From Lepidostoma basale (taxonomy: Eukaryota; Arthropoda; Insecta; Trichoptera; Lepidostomatidae): 64,000 bases of DNA. The stretch's first letter is position 1. The number at the start of each line of letters is the position of its first letter. The translations under genes were made by a program, and so were the position numbers. The stretch spans positions 124,001-188,000 of the forward strand of contig JAHDVF020001509.1 in assembly GCA_022606425.2 (NCBI GenBank), given 5' to 3'. Under the pieces are notes generated by a model, which saw only the letters and a program-made list of their open reading frames with translations, was not told the origin of the DNA and ran no database searches. This document shows, piece after piece, positions 1 to 10,370 of the stretch.

Positions 1-800
1 TAAATTCAGCATGTTTTTGTGGACACTGGGGCATACTTATCGAGAAGCGATGTTAAACACATATTAAATTAACTAAGTCTTTTAGAGGAGACATTGAAAT
101 AATAGAAAAGTCATCTAGAGGGGAATTTGTCAGATCATTTTTAAAACCCTCATGTCAAAGTCCTCCATGCCTTGGGGGGGGGTTAGTTCTATTTCTGGGC
201 GTAGCAGTTTGTGGTCTGATAATACTATATCTAGAACTTTACACAGAAGCGTGGCGTTTTCTTTCCTAGAGGTGAAGACATCCAGAATTCCTCCCCCCGG
301 TGTGCATCAGTTCTGTGATCCATTGAGTTGAAACGCACCGTGTAGGCCGATGACTGCCGATCTAACCAAATATTCAGATCTTCAGTTATAATATTTTTAT
401 TGTTAAGGCTTACGGCTGATTCTAATATATTTGAGAACTCGTAAAAAAACTCAGAAGAATTTTTTTTGGATTCAGGGCGACAGATGGTAATTAGAGTAAA
501 AGCAGCCGACGCAGATGATATGCGACACACCAGGTATTCAAAAGTATTGTATTTTCCAAGAAGAGTTTTGTTAATCCGTAAACCTTGGCGAACAATAATG
601 GCGATTCCTCCACGATTTTTGAACGAGACCTTATCGGTCTTTGCTAATAAGTCTAGCTTCCTCTACTACGGTGTATCCAAGTGCCTGGAGTGGTTTTATT
701 AGAAAAGATTCACAATTTTCATGGCAGGTCTCAGTCAGGATTAGACTGTTTAGATTTTGACTTCTAAAGAGTTGATATACACTACTTCTATCAAGTGCGC
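1..800 (-). mobile_element. Non-LTR retrotransposon endonuclease fragment
   Basis: Reading the minus strand from about 760 down to 230 gives a largely open frame resembling the endonuclease domain at the start of a LINE second ORF. It has a LILTETCHE-like motif, then a RGGIAIIVRQG motif and a FEYLVCRISS-like strand, and near 400 a DLNIWLD stretch in place of the usual GDFN catalytic motif. This kind of domain nicks target DNA during retrotransposition. No reverse transcriptase follows in the window, and positions 1-230 show no clear frame. It lies downstream of CDK2 exon 2, so it is probably inside the next CDK2 intron. The clade (jockey, R1 or CR1-like) cannot be settled by eye. Confidence 0.6.
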
Positions 801-987
801 CAATTATTTTGCACTCACCATTTCTCCGTCTGTTTTCCAGAAAATAAGTTCAGTAAATTGCTCCAATCTCACGCTGATTGCATTTATGTTAGAATTCATC
901 CCACCTTCTTCCTTCTCAAATAACAGACTACTGTGCCGTAGCCACCACCAGAATAAATCTAAACTAGAGCTAGTTATTGCGTGGAAC

Positions 988-2445
988 CTTGACGAGGTTG
1001 TGATCCAAGGCGGTGGCATGCTCGTCCATGAACTTCTTGAGGTCCATGAGCATGAACTCAAAGACCAAGTAGAGCTTCTTGTCGGTGTAGACCACGTCCA
1101 GCAGCTGCACCACGGCGGGATGGCGCAGCTCCTTCAGCAGCGAGATCTCCCGGATGGCCGTAGAGGGGACTCCTTCCGGCTCACTGCGAGGGCAACATTT
1201 CTCATTTACTTTCATTATTCTCAACTCAACTCAGTTAACCCCTCTAGTATCGGATCTATTCATTTTACAGTTGGGAAGAGGTGTATCACCATCCGTTATA
1301 TAATAAAAAACAATACAAGACCTTAACACTAATGGCAAAACAAGCATTAAAGTGGATGGTGAGCTTTCTGGGGTGATCCTACTATAAATCAGACAGGGCG
1401 TCCATTTCATTTTAATCTCATCGTGGACAAGATCATAGAGGAAGTCGCATCTCTTAACCTCGGATATAGGATGGTGGACGATGATTGATTACATATGTAT
1501 CCTCTTGTGGTCTAATATAGTGTTCGCCACAAAGAGGTTCCATTCAGCAATCTCACATCATTATCATTCGTCTTTGAATCGCCAAATTAGCCCAGACATT
1601 CTTTGAAACCACTCCTTTGGGTTCCCACCCATCCGTTCATATCCCCCGCCAGAATTAATATTTCATTTACTTTCTTGACTTTCGTAATTTCCCTTACTTC
1701 ATCCCAAAACTCATCTTTCACCGTTTCGCTATCGGAGTTTACTGGAGCATATCCTATAATGAGAAACACTCTTGTTAGTCCGAATTTGAAACAGATCCAC
1801 GTAAGCCTTGGGTTCACGCATCCATACCCTTTCATGTACTCTACCATTCGAGATAGCGTCCAACGCCCTGGCAGCTTCTATATCAGGAGTAAACCAGCGG
1901 GTCGGCAGGGCAGGAAGAGAGGGTGTCAACGGCGGCAGGAGAAACAAGGGATGGAGGCATTTGAGGAACGGCAGCTGGTAGCAACGGCAATAAGGAGCAG
2001 CGATCAAGATGATGGTCAGGAACTGTGGCGGTGGCACCGGGGACAAGAAACCTATTCAGGTATAGGTTGTAATTTTAGCTGGTTGGCTGGCTGACGGGAA
2101 GGCGTGCAGAGCGATGTACAACTTGGATATGAGAGCGCGCCCCATTTGATGTTTCTTCCTTGTTGAAGCACAATAAAACAATAAACCACCCATGACGATG
2201 TAGTACACTTCCGAATAGTACTCTTACATTGGTTAAAAGCCAAACATTTTATTTTTTGTGAGAAGTTTAAAATGACGATAGCATAGACAGAGTCGAAAAC
2301 TCTGTCAAAAATTTCGCGCCAAAACTCACTTTTCTAGTTTAATTTTTTTCAGCGCTATTTCTTTTCCCGTGATCGTGTCCTTCGCCCGGTACACCACACC
2401 GTAGGTCCCTTCTCCAATCTTCTCTATGGGCGTAAAGTTTTCCAT
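988..2445 (-). CDS. Cdk2: Cyclin-dependent kinase 2, 5' part (partial)
   Basis: Cell-cycle serine/threonine kinase that partners cyclins E and A; only the N-lobe is in the window. Exons read on the minus strand are 2445-2330 and 1183-988. The first starts at an ATG encoding [16 protein letters not shown], with the glycine loop and its Thr-Tyr inhibitory pair. The GTGAGT donor joins a TGCGAG-preceded acceptor so that the phases close (AA+T = Asn). Exon 2 carries the PSTAIRE cyclin-binding helix and the hinge LVFEF, and ends near [23 protein letters not shown] and DLKKFMD favour CDK2 over CDK1. The DFG, T-loop and C-lobe exons must lie before position 1. The donor after 988 (GTTCCA) is weak, so that boundary is tentative. 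Intron 1 is about 1.15 kb and contains a LINE fragment. Confidence 0.88.
1587..1850 (-). mobile_element. LINE endonuclease fragment in CDK2 intron 1
   Basis: The minus strand encodes a short open stretch containing [10 protein letters not shown] and [11 protein letters not shown]. The second is the catalytic GDxN motif of an exonuclease-endonuclease-phosphatase fold, as found in RTE-type LINEs (often mis-annotated as craniofacial development protein 2). It is an isolated piece inside CDK2 intron 1 and cannot be functional alone. The remaining intron sequence (1184-1586 and 1850-2329) shows nothing else I can name. Confidence 0.65.
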
Positions 2446-2596
2446 TTCCCATTGGTTCCAACTTTATTTTACACAGAATACGCTCGAAAAACAGCGCCCC
2501 ATTGACGCCGGCGAATTACGACTTTCGTAACAGCTTTTGATGACTTCCGGTCAACGGTCGTTTCTTCTTCTTCTTCTTTTTTTTTCTTTCACCAAT

Positions 2597-2990
2597 GGCG
2601 TCTTGAAAATATTTACCAGGCCGTAATGTTGAATATAAATGTGGGGCCAATCGTATCTGACAGCTGTCAAATGTCAAATATTAAAAAAAAAAATTGCGAC
2701 TTTTTCGAAACAATTAATATATTATAATACCAATAATTATAAACATAAACATTTTTAACATTGTTAGTATTTTGCAAATGGGCATACAAAATGTATGAGA
2801 AAATGAATTTTCTTCCTATTTTTTCCGATGTTTCAATAGTTATTCTGTTATTCGGGACGGATACAAATCCAACAAATCAAAGAACATCAAAATCGGTCCA
2901 GCCGTTCTCGAGTTATAAATGGTGTAACTAACACGACTTTGTTTTATATTATAGATAAAATTAGATCACGGCACGAAACACATAGAAACT
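2597..2990. repeat. Dispersed AT-rich repeat upstream of CDK2
   Basis: From 2597 the sequence GGCGTCTTGAAAATATTTAC, then a GCCGTAATGTT...TCTGACAGCTGTCAAATGTCAAA block, recurs in diverged form at 52222-52390. The first part also recurs in reverse orientation near 46470-46500 and in part at 43882 and 63499. Around 2890-2935 is a CGGTCCAGCCGTTCTCGAG segment of a type often seen in insect interspersed repeats. The GATCACGGCACGAAAC block near 2953 recurs at about 46360. The boundaries of the individual elements are not resolved. Confidence 0.55.
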
Positions 2991-4196
2991 TCACTGATTC
3001 CAATATAGGGATAGGCGCATTGCATGGATGAAGTGGCAATGGACTGGTAATGTTGATATAGCCATGTTTCATGGCATAATAGGTGAGGTTGCACTAGACA
3101 AGTTTTACACGACCGAAAAGGCGTTTTCTCTCTGGAGGCTTGTTTGATCTTAGTTAAGTTTAATTTTAATTAGTGATAAGATTATGAAAGACATTTTAAA
3201 ACACTAATCGTGATAATGACAATTCTGTGAGTGAAAATAAATAGCGTTCTGCCCCGGTATCGCAAAGCAGTTAGGTACTGCCGGGCCCAATTTTCGAGAG
3301 TGGCCGCACTTGAGAGGGGACGATCCAACCCTCCGCCCTGCAGAGTTCCGGGCAGCTCTCGCCCCCAGTCTATCACCGGCCTCCGGGAAAGGAACATCTC
3401 CCCCTCGCGCGGACGCGCGCCGTAGGGGAGATAGTCTAAAAAGATCGCGAAGTGTTATACCGAACGCCGGGAAGTGATTCTGAAAAAGATCGCGATATCG
3501 CCGCATGGCATCAGCAACCATGGCGTCAGCTCATCATCATTGGGACCTGATGCTGGCCACGGCTGTCTCAGCGATGGAGACCAGACCGACTCGCTCCTCG
3601 CTCTCCCTCGCTGTTCCGCCTCGGACGTCCCTCGTGGTGTGGACGCCACGTGCCGGCTGGATCGACGACTTCGCAGATCAGATCAAGTAGTGTTAATTCA
3701 GTGACGGAGTAGCTTTAACTCGTTGGCCAACGAATAGAAGTAAGTCATCTTTAGTTTATAAGTGATCTTGTTTATTTGTTTTTGTATGTTTGTGTTTAAA
3801 TATAAGTGTAAATAGCAAATATTGGTTTCAATCTCATATCACTATACCTCCCGGAGCATATTAGAGATCGAATAATAATCACATTAGCGAATAAACACTG
3901 GGCAATACGTTGTGAGAGAGTGCTTCGAGATATGGAGTGAGATACGACTAATCGTCATGTTTCACCCCGTGTCGAGAGCATTTTAGTAACAATGTGTGCC
4001 GACGGGATGATGAAAGATGGAGCCAGAGTGTTACTGAATGGATGCCAAGGTTGGGCAGAAGAAGTGTCGGGAGACAGCCTACTAGGTGGAGCGATGATAT
4101 TGTGCGGACAGCGGGAAGGGCATGGAGAACACTGGCGAGAGACCGAGAGTGATAACGCAGGCAGCGCCGCAGCCGTCCTGAAAATGAAATTATAAC
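2990..4196 (+). mobile_element. LINE reverse-transcriptase tail, interrupted by a solo LTR
   Basis: The plus strand just before 3053 reads WMKWQWTGNV, and after the LTR insertion (from 3996) it resumes in the same frame as CRRDDERWSQSVTEWMPRLG, followed by a GRRSVGRQPTRWSDD-type motif and ending at a stop at 4192-4194. This is the typical C-terminal end of RTE/CR1-like LINE polyproteins. The fragment is 5'-truncated and served as the target of the LTR at 3054-3991. Sequence 4197-4360 is AT-rich without a recognised feature. Confidence 0.75.
3054..3991 (+). mobile_element. Solo LTR, copy 1 (TG...CA, 4-bp target duplication)
   Basis: The element begins TGATATAGCCATGTTTCATG and ends TAGTAACA, so it has the TG...CA termini of long terminal repeats. 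It is flanked on both sides by ATGT (3050-3053 and 3992-3995), a 4-bp target duplication. Removing it plus one ATGT restores an open LINE frame. Its sequence matches 52692-53710 over both ends and most of the middle, and 10371-11081 in reverse orientation. The centre is GC-rich and carries one copy of a CCTCGGACGTCCCTCGTGG-like unit. There is no internal retroviral-like coding region, so it is a solo LTR left by recombination. A 4-bp duplication fits Gypsy/Ty3-type elements better than Copia or BEL. Confidence 0.8.
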
Positions 4197-4359
4197 GCCA
4201 ATACGGCATTGGTCTTACCCCCGAAAATATAGGGGAAAAATGTAATTGTACAATACAACAAATAAACAGTGTGTCGCACATTCGACATTATTTTTTTCTT
4301 GTGAACAGTTGAACATTAAATATGAAGTTAGAGAATATAAAATAATATTTACTTACTTA

Positions 4360-5340
4360 CCTTCTTAGACAGCCGTTGTTGTCCACTGCTGGACATAGGC
4401 CTCCTCCATACTTCTCCACGTATCCCTATCTTGTGCCTTTTGCATCTAATCGCTAGCAATTCTTGTAATGTCATCGGACCCTCGTGTGCGGGGTCTCCCT
4501 CTGTTTCATTTGTCTTCGCGGGGTCTAAACTCTACCACCCCTCTGGTCCATCTATCGTCTACCAATCTGGCAACATGTCCCGCAAATGACCATTTAAGCT
4601 TCGCTACCCTTGCGACGACATCTGTTACTCCCGACCTTCTACGTATTTCAGTATTTCTTATCCGGTCTGAGAGTCTTACGTGTAGCATGGCTCTTCCGTG
4701 TTTCCTCTGTGCTACACGGAGTCTCCTTATGGTCGACTTGGTGAGGGCTACCGTTTCTGCTCCATATGTCAGTACCGGAGTACGCATTGATCATACATTT
4801 TGCGTTTCAGACACTGGGGAATCTTACTATTAAAGAACTTCTTCAGATTGCCATATGCCGCCCACTCAAGACCGATTCTTCTCTGAAGCTCAGCAGTCTG
4901 ATTATCTCTGGAAAGCAAGATGTTGTGACCGAGATATTTGTATTCTTTGACTACTTCTATTAGCTTATTGTCAATCTCTATAGCACCGCCGAGGATCAGA
5001 TTTGTCTTTATATTGGTCTTGGTTGTGTTTATACAGAGCCCTACTTTTTTATCGCTTCCATGAGCTCTTTCAGCATGACGCGTGCTTCATCCAGATCTTT
5101 AGATATTAATACGATGTCATCCGCGAATCTTAAATTGTTAAGGTTTTTTCCGTTCACCTTGATACCTTTTTCTTCCCAGTTCAGGTATTTAAAGGCATAT
5201 TCCAAAATCGCTGAGAACAATTTTGGGGATATTGTATCTCCTTGACTTACACCCTTCTCTATTGGAAACTGGTCAGTTGACAAATAATATTTGGGACATA
5301 CAAAAATAATATTTTTGATTATTTTTAGCAAATTTAAATC
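4360..5340 (-). mobile_element. RTE-like LINE fragment with reverse transcriptase
   Basis: The minus strand from 5331 to 5041 encodes VSQGDTISPKLFS and then FADDIVLISKD, the palm motifs of a reverse transcriptase with the Asp-Asp catalytic pair intact. After frame disruptions, 4787-4506 encodes TYGAETVALTKSTIRRLRVA and WSFAGHVARLVDDRWTRGV, the usual C-terminal region. The 3' end near 4380 contains CCACTGCTGGACATAGGCCT, a sequence typical of insect RTE LINE tails; a related segment occurs at 63235. The element is truncated and frameshifted. The following 5341-5798 is AT-rich with no recognised feature. Confidence 0.8.
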
Positions 5341-5798
5341 CGAGCCCTATTAAATACCATTCTGCTACATTAATTCGGGTATATAAACAGCAACGCGTTT
5401 GATTCTTGGTATATTTGATAAGCGAACATGTCATTCCCATAAAATATAATAAAACCCATAGAAAACAGATGTTTTCATTATTTTTTTACTAGGAAATTTT
5501 ACATCACTGTTCAAGAAACAATAAAAAAATATTTATTAGTTTAATTATTTTTGTTGTAATTTTGCTTACATTTCGTTTTTTTTTTTGTCAATTATTCGTA
5601 TTACGAGAATTTTGGGGGTAATTTTTAGGAATATATCACGAAAGAGGTTCTCCATATCCACGGCTGATTTGGTACTTAAACAATTTTTTTTTTTAGGTTA
5701 TCTTATGAAAATCAGCTGTTCGCTGTGTTGAGTATTTTCCTTAAACAAATTGCATAAATAGCTCAATATATGTTATTATATTGGCGTTGAGGCATATT

Positions 5799-7144
5799 AT
5801 GGCATTGATTTCGTCTCGAATTCATAATTTTCCGAGGTATTTGTGCGTTCATCGATCAATTATGACTTCTAGTTCAAGAGTTCAGAAAGTTATGGAGGAT
5901 CTCCAACAGAATCCTTATTTTGATAAGTATGCAAAAAAGATAGCCACATTACAGAAAACTTCTCCAGAGGAATTTGTGGCGAGGATCGAAGTGAAACACT
6001 CAGAGCAGGAAAGATTAAAAGGGAAGGAATTAGATGCAAGGTAATATGCTTACAAAATATTACATTTTCTCACCATTCGCAGCTTTAGATACTTATTTTG
6101 CGTTAAATTATAGTGTAATCTGTAAAAGCTAATTATAATTTAGAAATTCGCATATTTTTTGACATTCAATTAATAAGGATTCTAAAATACAAACCAATTC
6201 TGAGTTGAATTCTCAAATCCAACGTGATTAATTCATTTATAGACGTTACGAATCAGTTTTGAAGCCAAAAGAGCCATTACGAGACACAATATCTCCCATT
6301 CAGAAAAAGCTAGAGGATATTTTCAAAATAGGTTTAGTAATCAATAAGGACGCGGAGGAGATTCGCGATATCTGGCTGAAGTACCACTTGAAGAAGGATG
6401 TGATTGCTGCCACCATCCCGGTGGAAACTTACGAGAAAGTCAAGCTGAGGATGAGGAGGCATCCTACCTTCTTGTTCCCCTTGCCTAGGTCACAGGGGTA
6501 CGAGTACATCATGAGCCAAGCAATTGGAAATGAAGTTCACTTCACTACTCTCCTGTGCTACCAGGTATCTGATACTCCAGTTTTTCTTCTATTTTATTGA
6601 TTGGTCAAGTTATTTAAAAAGTATTACTCAATTTAAAAATCTATTCTTGTTGAAATAAAATAAGCTCAAATATATTTACAGGTGCACAAAGAGAATGCCC
6701 CCGAGTGCCTCACGATGGTCCACTACCAGGAGCTAGCGGCTGATAAGGGCCTGGTTCTCATGAGAGGGGAATTTGACAAGGTATGATTGTATCTCAATCC
6801 ATTAATAAATTTACATTAGTTTGTGTTTGTTTCCTAATTGTATCATACCCATTAAAAAATTTCCTTTAAGGATTGTTATTTTACCTACAAAATAACAAGT
6901 TTACCAGTCTGTAATGTTTTTAAATCATATTATATCTTCCTCCATAAACACTTGGCATTTTACTGTAATTTTGCAGAACGTTCTGGATGCCCAGCAAGCC
7001 CAGTGTTTAGCCAATCAATTTCAAATGTACTACGGCCAAAACCACCAGAGCAAACTGGATCTACTGGAGGGCTTTACAAAACGTCCTGATGAGTTCAAAC
7101 ATGATCAGCTCATTGCAGAATTAGAAAATCTCAGCCTGACATAG
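5799..7144 (+). CDS. ATPAF1: ATP synthase F1 assembly factor 1 (ATP11 family)
   Basis: Mitochondrial matrix chaperone that binds the F1 beta subunit during ATP synthase assembly. The four exons 5799-6040, 6243-6564, 6682-6780 and 6977-7144 have GT-AG junctions and closing phases and give 276 residues. The N-terminus (MALISSRIHNFPRYL) is basic, Ser- and hydrophobic-rich, as for a mitochondrial presequence. Next come NPYFDKYAKKIATLQKTSPEEF, a proline-rich linker, and the core with YHLKKDVIAATIP, PTFLFPLPRSQGYEYIMSQ, and VHFTTLLCYQ, which are typical of the family. The ATG at 5799 is the first in frame; a TTG codon six codons earlier is not a likely start. A later Met at residue 22 is possible. 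It is somewhat shorter than the roughly 320-residue yeast and human proteins. A poly(A) signal lies at about 7316. Confidence 0.92.
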
Positions 7145-7349
7145 GAGTCCGGTGCCCTTCTATTGTGAATATTAGTCCACTAACCAACTCCACAGATAGG
7201 GCAAGACATCATCTGTGCTTTTCTTGCGGTAGAAACGCAGGAAATCGGTACACCACCGGCTTTATTGTGGTAATTCAATGTTTCAAAATTAATTAGACTG
7301 TTTTTTTGACATGCATAATAAAAAAAAAAATAGAATTTTGTCCTGTCAA

Positions 7350-7610
7350 TTATTGACCATGGTACGCCATGCGCTCCTGTCACCCATCAGTCTCCAGGCG
7401 GCAGCTATAGAGAGACCAGTCAGATCTCCGATTTGATCGGACCAGTGGCTCCCTCCACGTTGTCCTGATCTCTCCGGTCAATGATTGACTGGTTTGTTCT
7501 TCTTGCCATCCAGGGTATACGCAGCATTCGTCGCCAGCACCACATCTCGAAAGCATCAATTTTGTACATGTTTGTCATTGAAAAATGTAATGAAAGAATT
7601 CTCTTGCAAT
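7350..7610 (-). mobile_element. LINE C-terminal fragment
   Basis: The minus strand encodes KIDAFEMWCWRRMLRIPWMA followed by RRTNQSIIDRRDQ, a stretch common near the C-terminus of insect non-LTR retrotransposon polyproteins. It is isolated and interrupted by stops. It lies about 200 bases downstream of ATPAF1; the remainder of 7145-8100 is AT-rich and shows no gene. Confidence 0.6.
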
Positions 7611-8148
7611 AAATGGTGTGATGAAAGATATTGCTACTTTTATTTCGTTCTCTTATTTCATTTGTTGTACAAAGGTTATTATTATTGTGCTCTGATCCTA
7701 CCACCACTCACTTTCATTCATATGTATTTTAAATCTGTAATGGTTCCTCAATATTGTATTAATTAGTATGGGATAAAAATTTCTGTATATTCAAACATTT
7801 GGGAAATGAATTTTGAATTAAAGATATCAATATATTATTTCTTCATACTCTACTACGTAGGGTGAATGAAGGGACACGAAAGGATGCAGCTCCAACCTTG
7901 AAATGGGTGTAAGTATTTCTTTTAGCATTTATTTGAAGAAGTTTGACTTTTCAATAATGATCGTTTGTTTGTTACATACTCCTAAATTACATGTCTCATT
8001 TGTAATATAACTTTTTTCATGAAAAACAGTATTTACCAATTATGTTACTTATAATAAATAGTTTCCAAAGGATCAATAAAATATTCCTCGTCAAATTTTA
8101 AAAGTTTTATTAAGTATTTTTATTTTCATAAAATTGTTTCTCGATCCG

Positions 8149-9462
8149 CTACTTGTTGAAGTTCATTCTTCGAGGGTAGAAAACGGGTTGTGGCGTAGCA
8201 TCTGCTGGAAAAATGGTGAATATGTCGCTGTGGATGTTGCAGAACGTGCGTTGCCCTGCGGGAGAGGAAACTGAGGATTCGAACATCGGAGAAGAGGTGG
8301 GTGTCAAGCTGAAGAGAGTGTTGTTCCTCACCTCATAAGGTGCACCACCGTTATCAATTGTACCCGATGGGGGAAACTGCCTATTGTGTGAATCAAACTT
8401 GTGTATGTACTTCAGTTTGGAATTCCTGGGAGAGGATTGTTTTAATTTGTTAATACCGTTCCTAAAATTGGTCTCGCGGTAGTTCGCATCCTCTTGATTG
8501 ACTTTTATCAAATATTGCATCGGATTTAACAAAATGGAAGTGTGGCTTACTTCGTGGCTGTTTCCTAGTATAGACTCTTTGCCTGAAGAGGAAGAATCTT
8601 CAATGGTTGTATGACAAGTACTCAACTTTTTATCTTTTGCAGTCTCTAAGGATTTTGAGTGAATGGATTTGAGAAACTGTTTTAAATCTTGTGTGTTGTT
8701 CAAAATATCCAATGGTATTTTTTTTTTTAATTCGCACGCAATTTCATCAGCAAATTCTATATACATTAGTGTATAATCTCCCACCGGTGGCCTTATCTTT
8801 GTTAGCTTTGGGTTTGGTTTAAATATGGCCACTGCCCGCAGATTATTTCTTGACTTAGATTTTCTTTTGAACTCGGGTGAAAACTTTATAGGACTTATGT
8901 GGCCAACCAAAGGATTATGTAAATTTAATTGAAAGTCGGGTGATTTGAAAGAAGGTGACGGTGATTTCGCCTTTATTGCTTGTAATGAACTACTAGGGAA
9001 ATGCTTAGTTTCATTATTATTTTTGGGAAACAAATCAAAATCAGTTTGTAAATCGTTTTTGAAAATATTTTGATTTAAACTTTTGACTGTACAGGGTTCT
9101 TTCGAAATATGCTCTGGTTTACCATTAGCTAAATCGATTATTTTGTATAAATCTCCTTCAGAACGAGCCTTGAATTCTTCTGTTAAACCAATTCTTGAGA
9201 AAGTTTCCGATCTTGTGCCCTTTGCGAAAAATCCATGTTTTATATTGATTCTTGATTTCGAAACATGATTCACATTAACATTATTTACAACTTTTTGTGT
9301 TTTTCTTAATGTATTATGATTTGGATTTTTTTGTTTTTGTGCCCCTAACAGAATGTTTTCTTTATTTTTAATCTTAAAACTGTTCCTCATTTTATCTAGA
9401 CACTTTTTAGTTTTTCGTTTACGCACTTTACAATATCTTTTTTCGGGTGAGAGCGTATCCAT
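8149..9462 (-). CDS. Unrecognised intronless protein, 437 residues, KEN box
   Basis: I do not recognise this family. A single uninterrupted frame runs from an ATG at 9462 (context AACATGG) to a stop at 8149, with a possible poly(A) signal at about 8106-8111 on the minus strand. The N-terminal 40 residues are strongly basic (CKVRKRKTKKCLDKMR) and contain NKEN, a candidate KEN destruction box. The rest is polar, Ser/Asn/Lys-rich and probably disordered, with several Ser-Pro sites (SPSPSFKSPDF, SPIKFSP, SPRNSK). Around residues 220-265 there is a more ordered segment (VGDYTLMYIEFADEIACELKK). The C-terminus is FPADATPQPVFYPRRMNFNK. KEN plus Ser-Pro sites would suit a cell-cycle-regulated nuclear protein, but that is inference. 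The length without stops argues against a chance ORF. Confidence 0.65.
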   Translation of the reverse strand: MDTLSPEKRYCKVRKRKTKKCLDKMRNSFKIKNKENILLGAQKQKNPNHNTLRKTQKVVNNVNVNHVSKSRINIKHGFFAKGTRSETFSRIGLTEEFKARSEGDLYKIIDLANGKPEHISKEPCTVKSLNQNIFKNDLQTDFDLFPKNNNETKHFPSSSLQAIKAKSPSPSFKSPDFQLNLHNPLVGHISPIKFSPEFKRKSKSRNNLRAVAIFKPNPKLTKIRPPVGDYTLMYIEFADEIACELKKKIPLDILNNTQDLKQFLKSIHSKSLETAKDKKLSTCHTTIEDSSSSGKESILGNSHEVSHTSILLNPMQYLIKVNQEDANYRETNFRNGINKLKQSSPRNSKLKYIHKFDSHNRQFPPSGTIDNGGAPYEVRNNTLFSLTPTSSPMFESSVSSPAGQRTFCNIHSDIFTIFPADATPQPVFYPRRMNFNK

Positions 9463-9839
9463 GTTATTTTTATCAATTATGTTTATTTCGAATACATTAT
9501 GTAAGATATTTGACAGAAAAGATATGACAATTTTAAGTCTACCGCCATTAATTGTTCAAAATTGGGAAGAGTACCAACAAAATAAAGTGAAAACATCCCC
9601 AAGTACCTACTTACTTATATTAGTAACATTTAAGAAAAGATGAATAAAATATAGTAAATTTTTGTTAAGAATATGTAGTACCGGCCAATATATAAAATGA
9701 TTTGCGTTTCTCTTTCAAAATTTCACTTATTAATAAAATAAGTATATATTTTTTAGATAATCAAATGATTTTACTGAAATCTTTTGAAGTTCATTTTAAA
9801 TAATAATTAAATAAAACGATATTTTTAAACTACCTTTGT

Positions 9840-10370
9840 CTTTATTTCGACAGCGACCGGCTTCGCCAGGCTCGCTGGCATCGACAGACTGCTGTAAAAA
9901 TTGGAATGAAGTTGGGTGGTAAGGCACCCTCGTCAGGCCCTTATGTCCAGACGTTGCGTGGGCATAACACGCTGGTCTCTCCTCCTTATAATATCATCAG
10001 TTGGGGCTGTAGCTGATGTTGGCACGGTATCTCGACGTTAGGCGTCTGTCTCATGCATCAAAACGACGCACTGAGAGAATGCCTCGATGTACAGCGGTAG
10101 TTCTTTCTTGGTTGACGGAGTCGAATGATGGAACGGGGTCCATGAACGAGGAGATGCGGGGAATCTCGACTTCCGTTGCCTCGGCGCCAAATGCCCATGA
10201 TTTATAGATGATATGATTCGTTCGGGATTGAGAGTGTGATTATTAAAAGGACAAGTGACTTTTGAGAAATTAAGTTCATTATACATAGGATTACAAGAAT
10301 TTACCTCATTAATTTGAGGAACACCTTAATATTAATAAATTACAATCAAAGACTTACTTGCTAAACGCTT
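9840..10370. other. Unassigned repeat-like sequence beside the LTR
   Basis: This moderately GC-rich stretch lies immediately beyond the point where LTR copy 2 stops matching the other copies. It contains CTTCGCCAGGCTCGCTGGC near 9862 and several short open frames, none recognisable. It may be the remainder of the element that carried the LTR, or an unrelated older repeat. I see no gene in 9463-9840, which is AT-rich. Confidence 0.3.
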
